A DNA stretch of 64,000 bases from Streptomyces sp. NBC_00259 (GTDB taxonomy: Bacteria > Actinomycetota > Actinomycetes > Streptomycetales > Streptomycetaceae), in assembly GCF_036181745.1 (NCBI RefSeq), contig NZ_CP108080.1, forward strand, positions 310,001 through 374,000, given 5' to 3'. This document shows positions 47,038-55,078 of this stretch, in pieces. A program made the position numbers and the translations under genes. The notes below the pieces were generated by a model that was not told where the DNA came from, searched no databases, and saw only the letters and a program-made list of their open reading frames with translations. Numbering within the stretch: the stretch's first letter is position 1; every line of letters begins with the position of its first letter.

Positions 47038-47586
47038 ATGTCACTCCCGCACGCGATCCTCACCGCCCTGCTCGAGAAGCCGTCGTCAGGGCTGGAGCTG
47101 ACCCGGCGCTTCGACAGGTCGATCGGCTACTTCTGGTCCGCCACGCATCAGCAGATCTACCGGGAGCTGGGGAAACTGGAGGAGGCGGGGCACATCCGGG
47201 CCCTGCCCTCCGACCGGCCCGCCCGGGGCCAGAAGAAGGAGTACGAGGTCCTGCCCGCGGGCCGTGCGGAGCTGACCGCGTGGGTGGGCAGGACCGAGGA
47301 CCCGAAGCCGATCCGCGACGCCCTGCTGCTGCGGATGCGGGCGGCGGCCGTCGTGGGCACGGAGGGGCTGGAGGCGGAGCTGCGCCGCCATCTCGCCCTG
47401 CACGAAGGCCAGTTGGCCGAGTACGAGGACATCGAGAAGCGCCACTTCCCGCCTGAGCGGGACACGGTCGAGGACCGGCTCCGTCATGTGGTGCTGCGGG
47501 GCGGGATCGATCTGGAGCGGTTCTGGATCGAGTGGGTCAGGGCCGCGCTGCGGGAACTGGCGGCCCTGCCCACGACTCCCCGGTAG
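47038..47586 (+). CDS. PadR-family transcriptional regulator
   Basis: 182 residues. The N-terminal winged helix (HAILTALLEKPSSGLELTRRFDRSIGYFWSATHQQIYRELGKLEEAGHI) with the PadR-specific W/F-Y-x-x-Y region and the C-terminal helical dimerisation part (LRRHLALHEGQLAEYEDIEKRHF) match the Vir-like PadR subfamily. TAGGAT at 47026-47031 ends 6 bases before the ATG and there is no SD, so the transcript is probably leaderless. Lies 30 bases after fadH on the same strand; the candidate regulator of the fadH palindrome. Confidence 0.9.
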   Translation: MSLPHAILTALLEKPSSGLELTRRFDRSIGYFWSATHQQIYRELGKLEEAGHIRALPSDRPARGQKKEYEVLPAGRAELTAWVGRTEDPKPIRDALLLRMRAAAVVGTEGLEAELRRHLALHEGQLAEYEDIEKRHFPPERDTVEDRLRHVVLRGGIDLERFWIEWVRAALRELAALPTTPR

Positions 47587-47601
47587 AGCCGGGCCCCGCG
47601 G

Positions 47602-47621
47602 TCCGGCGACCGGTCGCCGGA
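47602..47621. terminator. 20-base perfect palindrome between convergent genes
   Basis: TCCGGCGACCGGTCGCCGGA lies between the stops of padR and the leftward membrane protein gene; probably a bidirectional terminator. Confidence 0.6.
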
Positions 47622-47625
47622 GGGC

Positions 47626-48069
47626 TCAGGAACGCGCGGGCCGCCTGCCGGGCACCGGGCGCAGGGCGATGAGGCACCAGGCGCCGGCGGCCGTCAGCGC
47701 GACGGCCGCCAACGTCCCCAGCAGCGGCGCTTCGGGCCGCCAGCCCAGCGACACTCGCGTCCCGAGACACGTGAGCCCGAAGGCGACGGCCCCCGGAGCG
47801 TAGACCGGCACCCTGGCGGCGGCCGCCCGCAGCGCGGTGGCCGCCAGCAGACCGACCACGGTCCATGCGGCCAGATAGGGCAGCAAGGGGCCGGGGGCGA
47901 TCACGGGCAGACCGTATTCGTCGGGGCCGATCCGGGACAGCGCGGAGAACCAGCCGAACCCGACTCCGAGGGCGGTGACACCCACCACCCACAGCGCATG
48001 CCGCCAGAGCGGGCCGGTCAGGACCTCTCCCTCCGATTCGTCCAGGTCGTCGCCTGCGGAGGGTCCCAT
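47626..48069 (-). CDS. Small integral membrane protein, unknown
   Basis: 147 residues from ATG 48069, or 151 from GTG 48081; neither has a clear SD. Four predicted helices: ALWVVGVTALGVGFGWFSAL, LLPYLAAWTVVGLLAATAL, APGAVAFGLTCLGTRVSL and LLGTLAAVALTAAGAWCLIAL. An acidic N-terminus (GDDLDESEGE) faces the cytoplasm or outside. No family recognised. Follows the binding-protein gene by 48-60 bases on the same strand and could be co-transcribed with it. Confidence 0.7.
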   Translation of the reverse strand: MGPSAGDDLDESEGEVLTGPLWRHALWVVGVTALGVGFGWFSALSRIGPDEYGLPVIAPGPLLPYLAAWTVVGLLAATALRAAAARVPVYAPGAVAFGLTCLGTRVSLGWRPEAPLLGTLAAVALTAAGAWCLIALRPVPGRRPARS

Positions 48070-48129
48070 GTCTTCGATCACGACCGGGAGGACGCCGCCG
48101 TGGCATCGGGGGTTGCCTGCCGGAGCCGG

Positions 48130-49014
48130 TCAGCCGCCGGCCGCCTCCACGGCGTCGGCGACCTGGTCGAAGAACCGGGCGTGGGCGCCGTCGCTGCAGG
48201 GGGCTTCGGGGTTCCAGGGGACGATGTGGGCACCGGAAGCGGCGGCCTGCCAGGACGCGTTGGCGCGAAGGGCGTCGAGAGGGTGGGCGTTGGCGCGTAC
48301 GTCGACGAGGAGGACGTCGGCGGAGAGTTCCGCGATGCCGGACCAGTCGGCGGTGAACCAGTTGGCGCTCGGACCGCCCTGCGGGGACACCAGGTCGAGG
48401 CCGAACGCGGTGAGTTCGCGCAGGTCGGGCCAGGACGGCGGCTTGGCCAGATAGGCGCTGTCGGCGGACGCGGGCGACAGGGCCAGCAGGGCCGGGCGGC
48501 GGACGGCGGCCCCTCGGGCCAGGGCCCGGAGCCGGTTGACGGCACGGGCGAGGGCGATGGCGCCCGCGGTGTCCTGGGCGGCGCCCAGGGCCCGCGCCAG
48601 GGCGGCGAACCGTGCCCGGACGTCGGCGAGGGACTGGCCCTGGCCGACGTCGAGCACGACCAGGGGCACCCGCTCCTCGACGTGCTTCGCGGCCTCGGGG
48701 TCGATCCCGTACACCTGCCCGCCGCCGTAGGTGACCGCGACCACGAGGTCGGGCGCGCCACGGAGCAGCGCTTCGGCGTCGAGCGCGGCGCCGGAGCCCA
48801 GGTAGTCGATGCCGTCGAGCGGCAGCGATCCGGCCTTGACGGGGTCCGGCCCGTCACCGTCGTGGTTCGAGCCGAACAGTCCGGCGGATCGAATGCCGTG
48901 CTCCCAGAGGGTCGCTCCGGCCTGTATGTAGGTGACGACCTTCTCCGGCCGCCGGTCGGACGTCGCCAAGTGGCCCCGGTCGTCGAGGAATTGCCAGTTC
49001 GTCTGCCGCTCCAT
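48130..49014 (-). CDS. Periplasmic-binding-protein-like (siderophore/B12 type) without signal peptide
   Basis: 294 residues. The ABC-transporter iron/B12-binding fold is suggested by KVVTYIQAGATLWEHGIRSAGLFGSN, APDLVVAVTYGGGQVYGID and ELSADVLLVDVRANAHPLDALRANASWQ. ATG 49014 has GCAGGAG 8 bases upstream and gives MERQTNWQFLDDRGH, with no signal peptide or lipobox; the longer frame upstream adds only polar residues. No permease or ATPase gene is adjacent. It is probably cytoplasmic, either a decayed transport protein or one repurposed to bind ligand inside the cell. Confidence 0.75.
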   Translation of the reverse strand: MERQTNWQFLDDRGHLATSDRRPEKVVTYIQAGATLWEHGIRSAGLFGSNHDGDGPDPVKAGSLPLDGIDYLGSGAALDAEALLRGAPDLVVAVTYGGGQVYGIDPEAAKHVEERVPLVVLDVGQGQSLADVRARFAALARALGAAQDTAGAIALARAVNRLRALARGAAVRRPALLALSPASADSAYLAKPPSWPDLRELTAFGLDLVSPQGGPSANWFTADWSGIAELSADVLLVDVRANAHPLDALRANASWQAAASGAHIVPWNPEAPCSDGAHARFFDQVADAVEAAGG

Positions 49015-49118
49015 GATCGCGCGCTCCTGCCCCTCGCCTGCGACTCGCTGCCTGTGTTCCTGCCCACGGATCACACGGAACGAACGGGGGAACGAACCGG
49101 GGCGAGCGGGGGGACGAA

Positions 49119-49158
49119 CGGGCCCGGGTACGCGCCGTTCGACGCGTACCCGGGCCCG
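49119..49158. terminator. 16-bp-stem hairpin
   Basis: CGGGCCCGGGTACGCG (49119-49134) pairs perfectly with CGCGTACCCGGGCCCG (49143-49158) around an 8-base loop. It lies 24 bases past the end of the leftward permease gene; a strong terminator. Confidence 0.8.
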
Positions 49159-49182
49159 CCGCTGTCGCGCCGGGGAGCGGGC

Positions 49183-50706
49183 TCAGACGATGCCCTCGGC
49201 GATCTCCGCCTGCTCGCGGTCGTTCCCGTACGCGGACGGCGTGCTGTACGAGCGCCGGGCGACGTACCACCACACGCTGGCCAGGGCGAGGACGACGACC
49301 AGGGCGATGGAGGCGTAGTTCATGGAGTTCACCGTGAGCGGCGAGGACTGCGGCAGACAGAACAGCACCGTGACCACGGCCACCCAGGACACCGCGATCC
49401 AGCCGATCGGCCGGCTCCAGCGACCGAGGTGCCACGGCCCCGGCTGGAAGCGGTCCCCGGCGCGCAGCCGCAGATAGATGGGTATCGCGTACGCGGGGGT
49501 GATGCCGATGACGTTGATGGCGGTCACGGCCCCGTAGGCGGTCGCCGAGTACAGCGACGGCAGCGCGAGCAGAGCGGCCACGCCGACCGAGAGCCACACC
49601 GCGGGGACGGGCGTCTGGGTGCCGCTGCTGACCTTGCGCCACAGGGCGGATCCCGGCAGCGCGTTGTCGCGGCTGAAGGCGAACACCATCCGGCTGGCGG
49701 CCGCCACCTCGGCGTTGCCGCAGAACAGCTGGGCGACGATCACGACGAGGAGCAGCGCCGAGGCACCCGCGGAGCCGAGCGCGTCCAGCAGGATCTGGGC
49801 GGGTGGCACTCCGGTCGCGCTCTGCTGGGTGCCGGCGTAGTCCTGGATGGCGAAGGTCAGTCCGGCGAGCAGGACGAAGCCGGCGATCCAGGAGACCCAG
49901 ATGGCGCGGACGATGCCCTTGGCGGCGGAGACGGAGGCGTTGGAGGTCTCCTCGGACAGATGGGCGGAGGCGTCGTACCCGGAGAACGTGTACTGCGCGA
50001 GCAGCAGGCCGATGGCCGCCACGTAGAACGGGTTGGCCCAGCCGGTGTCGTTGACGAACTCGGTGAACACGAACGAGGGCGACTGGTGGCGGTCGGGCAC
50101 GATCGCGAGGGCGCCGACGATCACGGCGACACCGGTGAGGTGCCACCACACGCTGATGGAGTTGAGGACGCTGACGAGGCGTACCCCGAACAGGTTGAGC
50201 GTCGCGTGCAGCAGCAGGATGCACAGGAAGATGACGAACGTCGACCCGGGGGTGGGGTCGAAGCCCCACTGGAGGTTGAGGAAGGCGCCGGTGAACAGGG
50301 CCGCGCCGTAGTCGATTCCGGCGATGGCGCCCAGCAGCCCGAGCAGGTTGAGCCAGCCCGTGTACCAGCCCCAGCGTCGTCCGCCGAGCCGGTCGGCCAT
50401 GTAGTACAGGGCTCCGGAGGTGGGGTAGGCGCTGGTGACCTCGGCGAGGGCGAGACCCACGCAGAGGACGAACAGCCCGACGCCCGCCCAGCCCCACATC
50501 ATCACGGCCGGGCCGCCGGTGTTCAGCCCGAATCCGTAGAGGGTCATGCAGCCGGACAGGATGGATATGACGGAGAAGCTGATGGCGAAGTTGCCGAAGC
50601 CTCCCATCCGGCGCGCGAGGACGGGCTGGTAGCCGAGCTCGCGCAGCCGCTGTTCCTCATCCCTGGGCGGAGCCTGGTCCTTGGCGGACCACGCTGTACG
50701 GGACAT
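49183..50706 (-). CDS. APC-superfamily amino-acid/polyamine permease
   Basis: 507 residues, 12 predicted helices. N-terminal RELGYQPVLARRMGGFGNFAISFSVISILSG carries the helix-1 break of APC carriers; YPTSGALYYMADRLGGRRWGW and FSGYDASAHLSEETSNASVSAAKGI are typical of the GABA/choline/ACT subfamily. Start at 50706 follows a GGAGGTCC-like sequence. It lies downstream of the 331-residue unknown gene (95 bases between them) and may form an operon with it and the TTA-containing small ORF. Substrate probably GABA, an amino acid or an amine; not determinable. Confidence 0.9.
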   Translation of the reverse strand: MSRTAWSAKDQAPPRDEEQRLRELGYQPVLARRMGGFGNFAISFSVISILSGCMTLYGFGLNTGGPAVMMWGWAGVGLFVLCVGLALAEVTSAYPTSGALYYMADRLGGRRWGWYTGWLNLLGLLGAIAGIDYGAALFTGAFLNLQWGFDPTPGSTFVIFLCILLLHATLNLFGVRLVSVLNSISVWWHLTGVAVIVGALAIVPDRHQSPSFVFTEFVNDTGWANPFYVAAIGLLLAQYTFSGYDASAHLSEETSNASVSAAKGIVRAIWVSWIAGFVLLAGLTFAIQDYAGTQQSATGVPPAQILLDALGSAGASALLLVVIVAQLFCGNAEVAAASRMVFAFSRDNALPGSALWRKVSSGTQTPVPAVWLSVGVAALLALPSLYSATAYGAVTAINVIGITPAYAIPIYLRLRAGDRFQPGPWHLGRWSRPIGWIAVSWVAVVTVLFCLPQSSPLTVNSMNYASIALVVVLALASVWWYVARRSYSTPSAYGNDREQAEIAEGIV

Positions 50707-50800
50707 GGACGGACCTCCGGGGGAAGAGAGTTGGACACATCAGGGGGACGGGAAGGGGCGTGCCGACAGGCGGGGGGAGCCGTCGGGGGTCGGTCGGGGG

Positions 50801-51796
50801 TCATCTGCCGGGGGCGTCGCGCGCCGCCGTGAGGCACCGCCCGCGCGCCCGCAGGAACAGCTCCTCGGTGGCTGCCTTGTCGTTCTGGTCCGCGGTGCGG
50901 TAGGTCCAGGGAACGGTGGTGTAGTACGGTCCCAGCGCCTCGAAGACCCGCCCGGCCTCCTCGAAGTGCAGGGCCCCCCACAGGGCGTGGGCGAGATGGC
51001 TGAGGTCGAGGAGCGAGCTGGTGGCGGGCCGGGCGTGGTCGAACCAGCCGTGCAGCGCCCGTACGGAGTCGCGGATGGCGTCCTCGGCGACCCAGTGCAG
51101 GTCCAGCGCCCGGCGGTGGCCCTGTTCCCTGCGGTAGCGCTCCACCCGTGCGTACAGCGGCAGGGCGTGCAGCGGTGAGCCGGGGGCGGCGGTGGAGGCC
51201 GCCCATTGCACGAAGTTCACGGCCTCCGACAGGGCGCCCGAGCGGCGCACATAGAGGAACTGCAGCATCCGGTGGTAGGCCTCGCGGTTGCCGGGGTCGC
51301 GCTTGTCGGCCTCGCCCAGCAGCCCCCACGGGCCCGGCGGCAGCATCGGCCCGGGCGGGGGCACCCGGTGCTCCTCCATGAACTGCTGGTCGTCGAGCTG
51401 CGCGAGGGCGAGCAGGCACACCCAGGGCACCGGATCGTCCGGCGCCATACGGGCGGTCCCGCCGCACGCGTCCCAGGCCTCGTGCCACAGGTCCCGGGTC
51501 CTGTGGTGGCCCTCGCGGTGCGCGCGCACGGCCCGTTCGACGGCGACCCGGGCATGCATCACGGCAGCGGCGACGCTGTGCGGTTCCTCCGCACGCCAGG
51601 CCTTGACGACGTCCGAGCCGGCCGCGACCGCCGCGAGGACCTGGGTCCGCTGGGTCCACAGCGACCGGTCGCGGGTGTCGGCGAGGAGATCCCGCATCGA
51701 CACCCAGCGCCCCGTCCGCAGGTCCTGGAGCGCGCCGCGCAGCGCGTTGTCGTGGCCTGCTGGATGGTAGACGGGGCGGAAGTGGTCATGGGCCAT
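50801..51796 (-). CDS. Unknown helical-repeat protein coupled to a TTA-containing small ORF
   Basis: 331 residues, cytoplasmic, no recognised catalytic motif. Helical pairs with W, L and A spacing (DPVPWVCLLALAQLDD, GEADKRDPGNREAYHRMLQFL, SEAVNFVQWAASTAAPGSPL, HFEEAGRVFEAL) suggest TPR-like folding. ATG 51796 overlaps the upstream small-ORF stop by one base (TGATG), so translation of this gene probably depends on ribosomes finishing the small ORF. Downstream is an amino-acid permease gene. Function unknown; perhaps a scaffold or regulator. Confidence 0.7.
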   Translation of the reverse strand: MAHDHFRPVYHPAGHDNALRGALQDLRTGRWVSMRDLLADTRDRSLWTQRTQVLAAVAAGSDVVKAWRAEEPHSVAAAVMHARVAVERAVRAHREGHHRTRDLWHEAWDACGGTARMAPDDPVPWVCLLALAQLDDQQFMEEHRVPPPGPMLPPGPWGLLGEADKRDPGNREAYHRMLQFLYVRRSGALSEAVNFVQWAASTAAPGSPLHALPLYARVERYRREQGHRRALDLHWVAEDAIRDSVRALHGWFDHARPATSSLLDLSHLAHALWGALHFEEAGRVFEALGPYYTTVPWTYRTADQNDKAATEELFLRARGRCLTAARDAPGR

Positions 51797-51888
51797 CAGC
51801 CCTCCCCGGCACGGTCGTCGGCGGCCGTGACGGAGCTGAGGACCGTACGTGGCACCGTACGTAATCCGGAGCGGGCATGCGTCGTCAT
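51796..51888 (-). CDS. 30-codon upstream ORF with TTA leucine codon
   Basis: MTTHARSGLRTVPRTVLSSV is the N-terminal part; 30 residues in total. A strong GGAGG lies 5 bases before ATG 51888. Codon 9 is TTA (51862-51864), so translation should need the bldA tRNA. Its stop TGA shares its last base with the ATG of the next gene. It may be a bldA-dependent coupling leader or a functional small peptide. An in-frame ATG at 52044 with a weak AAAGTAG site would make an 82-residue product (MTSQFAAVVEELCKIRERDP at its start). Confidence 0.6.
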   Translation of the reverse strand: MTTHARSGLRTVPRTVLSSVTAADDRAGEG

Positions 51889-52190
51889 GGGTCCTCCAGG
51901 ACGGTGGGGGCGAAGGCGGCACGTCCGGCCGCCGAGGCGTCCTGCTGTTGATCGACGATCAGTGTAGGGGTGGTCGCACTCCGTGGGATCACGTTCTCGG
52001 ATCTTGCACAACTCTTCGACCACAGCAGCAAACTGACTGGTCATCAGCTACTTTCGCCGTACGCCTTGCGGACCGTGGCCGGGTCCCCGGTCCGGCCTTG
52101 ACGAGGGCCGGAGGCTCGGCCAGGCTTGCCGTCGGTGATCACGGTCGTGGCTTCCCGCGACCGTACCGGGACATACCGAAGAGACGGGAC
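51889..52190. other. Intergenic region between divergent transcription units
   Basis: About 300 bases, lower in G+C than its surroundings. TACACT on the minus strand at about 51960 could be a -10 element for the leftward unit. The plus-strand side should hold the promoter of the FGGY kinase operon. If ATG 52044 is used, part of this is coding. Confidence 0.45.
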
Positions 52191-53684
52191 ATGGTGTCTG
52201 CCGACCCTCGTGCCAACGCCTCGGTGCTCGCCGTGGACCAGGGCACCTCGGGCACCAAGGCACTCGTCGTCTGCCCCGAGCGGGGTGTGATCGGCACCGG
52301 CTCGGCGGTCGTACGGCCTCGCTACGGCGCGGGCGGGGTCGTCGAGGCCGATCCGGGCGAGCTGCTGTCGTCGGTCCTCGACGCGGGCCGTCAGGCGCTC
52401 GCCGAGGCCGGGGAGCCGGTCGCGGCGGTGGGTCTGGCCAACCAGGGCGAGACGGTGCTCGCCTGGGACCCGGGCACCGGTGAGCCGCTGACCGACGCCA
52501 TCGTGTGGCAGGACCGGCGGGCCGCTTCCGTGTGCGCCGGGGTGAGCGCGGACGAGGCGGAGGAACTGCGCGGTCTCACGGGCCTGCCGCTCGACCCGTA
52601 CTTCGCCGCGCCGAAGATGGCCTGGATCCGGCGCGGCCGGACCCGCGAGGGCGTCGTCACCACCAGCGACGCATGGCTGATACACCGGCTGACCGGTGAG
52701 TTCGTCACGGACGCGTCGACGGCGGGCCGCACCCAGCTGCTCGACCTCGACCGCGTCGCATGGTCGCCTCGCGCACTGGAGATCTTCGGACTTGACGCCG
52801 AACGGCTGCCGCGCGTCGTGGACGCGGCGGGACCCGTCGGCACGACCACGGCCTTCGGACCCGCGCTGCCGCTCACCGGACTGCTCGTGGACCAGCAGGC
52901 CGCCCTGCTGGTCCAGCGCGTCACCGAGCCGGGGACGGCCAAGTGCACCTACGGCACGGGGGCGTTCCTGCTGGCCCAGACGGGTGCCCGGCCACGGCGC
53001 GGGAGTTCGGGCCTGGTCAGCTGTGTGGCGTGGCGGCTCGCCGGTCGGACCAGCTACTGCCTCGACGGGCAGGTGTACACGGCCGCGTCCGCGGTCCGCT
53101 GGCTCACCGGTCTCGGTGTGATCTCCGGGGCGGCGGACCTCGATCCCGTCGGCTCGTCGGTGCCGGACTCCGGGGGCGTCACGTTCGTACCGGCGCTCGC
53201 GGGACTGGCGGCGCCGTGGTGGCGGGCGGATCTGCGCGGGTCGCTGACGGGGCTCGGCCTGGACACCACCGCCGGACATCTGGTGCGGGCGCTGTGCGAG
53301 GGAATCGCCGCGCAGGTCGTCTCGCTCGCCGATGCCGTGGCCGCCGATCTGGGTGCTCCGCTGTCGTCGCTGCGCGTGGACGGCGGGCTGACGCGGTCGG
53401 CACTGCTGATGCAGACCCAGGCGGATCTGCTGCAACGGCCGGTCGAGGTCTCGGCGTTGCCCGACGCGACCGCCCTGGGGGTGGGGGCGGTGGCGCGGCT
53501 GGGCCTCGATCCCGGTCTGGGCGTCGAGGCGGTGGTACCGGCATGGAAACCGGCCGCCGTGTACGAGCCCCGCATCCCGGCCGGGCGGGCGCGGGAGCGG
53601 CTGGCCGCGTTCCGCGCGGCGGTGGACACCCTCACCGCGCAGCGGCCGGACACTCCCCCGCTGCCCGCGCAGGACGCCTCGTGA
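52191..53684 (+). CDS. FGGY-family carbohydrate kinase (glycerol-kinase-like)
   Basis: 497 residues with the two-lobe FGGY layout: phosphate-1 motif VLAVDQGTSGTKALV, AIVWQDRRAASVCAG, LDPYFAAPKMAWI, LLVDQQAALLVQ and phosphate-2/adenosine region SSLRVDGGLTRSALLMQTQADLL. Of the E. coli GlpK substrate contacts, Glu84, Trp103, Tyr135, Asp245 and Gln246 appear conserved, but Arg83 is Gly here (NQGET). It is followed by GlpA-like and GlpB-like genes with GTGA overlaps, so it phosphorylates glycerol or a related polyol. ATG 52191 was chosen; the longer frame upstream is intergenic. Confidence 0.85.
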   Translation: MVSADPRANASVLAVDQGTSGTKALVVCPERGVIGTGSAVVRPRYGAGGVVEADPGELLSSVLDAGRQALAEAGEPVAAVGLANQGETVLAWDPGTGEPLTDAIVWQDRRAASVCAGVSADEAEELRGLTGLPLDPYFAAPKMAWIRRGRTREGVVTTSDAWLIHRLTGEFVTDASTAGRTQLLDLDRVAWSPRALEIFGLDAERLPRVVDAAGPVGTTTAFGPALPLTGLLVDQQAALLVQRVTEPGTAKCTYGTGAFLLAQTGARPRRGSSGLVSCVAWRLAGRTSYCLDGQVYTAASAVRWLTGLGVISGAADLDPVGSSVPDSGGVTFVPALAGLAAPWWRADLRGSLTGLGLDTTAGHLVRALCEGIAAQVVSLADAVAADLGAPLSSLRVDGGLTRSALLMQTQADLLQRPVEVSALPDATALGVGAVARLGLDPGLGVEAVVPAWKPAAVYEPRIPAGRARERLAAFRAAVDTLTAQRPDTPPLPAQDAS

Positions 53685-55078
53685 CCGTCACGACGGCCGG
53701 CCCGCCGGACGACGACGTCCTCGACGTCGTGGTCGTCGGTGCCGGTGTCGTCGGCACCGCCATCGCCCGCGAGCTGGCCCGCTACCGGCTGCGCACCGCC
53801 CTCGTGGAGGCGTCGGCGGACGTCGGCGACGGCACGTCGAAGGCCAACACGGCGATCCTGCACACGGGTTTCGACGCCGTCCCCGGATCGCTGGAGTCCG
53901 CTCTGGTCCGGGACGGCGGCCGGCGGCTCGCCGCCTACGCCGCGGAGACCGGTACCCCCGTGGAACCGCTCGGGGCCCTGCTCGTCGCCTGGGACGAGGA
54001 GCAGTCCGCCGCGCTCCCGGGCCTGGCGGAGAAGGCGAAGCGCAACGGCTACGACGAAGCCTCGACCATCGGCGCCGGGGAGCTGCGGGCCCGCGAGCCA
54101 CACCTCGGCCCGGGAGCCCTCGGCGCACTCCACGTCCCCGGGGAGAGCATCGTCTGCCCGTGGACGACGACCCTCGCGTACGCGACCCAGGCCGTGCGCT
54201 CCGGTGTCACGCTGCATCTCAACTGCCCGGTGACCGGCGTCGGTTCCGTGGACGGACGGCATGTGATCAGCACCGGCCGGGGGCCGCTGCGCGCCCGCTA
54301 CCTGGTGAACGCGGCCGGGCTGTACGCGGACGAGATCGACCGGATGCTCGGCCATGACACCTTCACCGTCACCCCCAGGCGCGGCCAGCTCATCGTCTTC
54401 GACAAGTTCGCCCGCGGCCTGGTCCGCCACATCCTGCTGCCGGTGCCGACGGCCCTCGGCAAGGGCGTGCTGGTCGCGCCGACCGTGTACGGGAACGTGC
54501 TGCTCGGGCCGACCGCCGAGGACCTCGACGACAGGACGGCGACCGGTTCGACGGCCGAAGGTCTCGCCCTGCTGCGGGAGAAGGGCCGCCGCATCGTGCC
54601 GGAGCTGCTCGACGAGGAGGTCACCGCCGTGTACGCGGGGCTGCGCGCCGCGACGGGCCAGGAGGACTACCGCATCCACAGCCGGCCAGGACAGCGGTAC
54701 GTCACGGTCGGCGGGATCCGCTCGACCGGGCTGACCGCGTCCATGGCGATCGCCGCGCATGTGGTGGAACTGCTCGTCGACGCCGGACTCACTCCCGGCC
54801 CGCCGCGCACGCTCGCACCCGTCCGCATGCCCAACATCGGCGAGGCGTTCCCCCGGCCGTACCGGGACGCCGAACTGATCGCCACCGACCCGGAGTACGG
54901 CACGATCGTGTGCCACTGCGAGCGGGTGACGCGCGGCGAGATCCGGGACGCGCTGGCCGCCGACATCCCGCCCGCCACGCTGGACGGTCTGCGGCGGCGG
55001 ACGCGTGCCCGGGGCGGTCGCTGCCAGGGCTTCTCGTGCGGGGCCGCGGTGCGCGAGCTGTTCGGGGCCCGCCGGTGA
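53681..55078 (+). CDS. GlpA-like FAD-dependent (glycerol-3-phosphate) dehydrogenase
   Basis: 465 residues. FAD Rossmann VVVGAGVVGTAIARELARYRLRTALVEA, DAO-type body with STKANTAILHTGFDAVPGS and NAAGLYADEIDRMLGHDTF, and TVGGIRSTGLTASMAIA near the end. The C-terminal BFD-like [2Fe-2S] domain has IVCHCERVTRGEIRDAL and GRCQGFSCG (C-x-C ... C-x4-C), as in GlpA of the anaerobic GlpABC dehydrogenase. GTG 53681 overlaps the kinase stop, and its own stop overlaps the next GTG. Oxidises the kinase product to a keto-phosphate. Confidence 0.88.
   Translation: MTVTTAGPPDDDVLDVVVVGAGVVGTAIARELARYRLRTALVEASADVGDGTSKANTAILHTGFDAVPGSLESALVRDGGRRLAAYAAETGTPVEPLGALLVAWDEEQSAALPGLAEKAKRNGYDEASTIGAGELRAREPHLGPGALGALHVPGESIVCPWTTTLAYATQAVRSGVTLHLNCPVTGVGSVDGRHVISTGRGPLRARYLVNAAGLYADEIDRMLGHDTFTVTPRRGQLIVFDKFARGLVRHILLPVPTALGKGVLVAPTVYGNVLLGPTAEDLDDRTATGSTAEGLALLREKGRRIVPELLDEEVTAVYAGLRAATGQEDYRIHSRPGQRYVTVGGIRSTGLTASMAIAAHVVELLVDAGLTPGPPRTLAPVRMPNIGEAFPRPYRDAELIATDPEYGTIVCHCERVTRGEIRDALAADIPPATLDGLRRRTRARGGRCQGFSCGAAVRELFGARR

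Noticed and set aside
52009..52017. TTGCACAAC half-site similar to the fadH palindrome
   Set aside because: Only one arm is present and no PadR target is nearby; probably chance.
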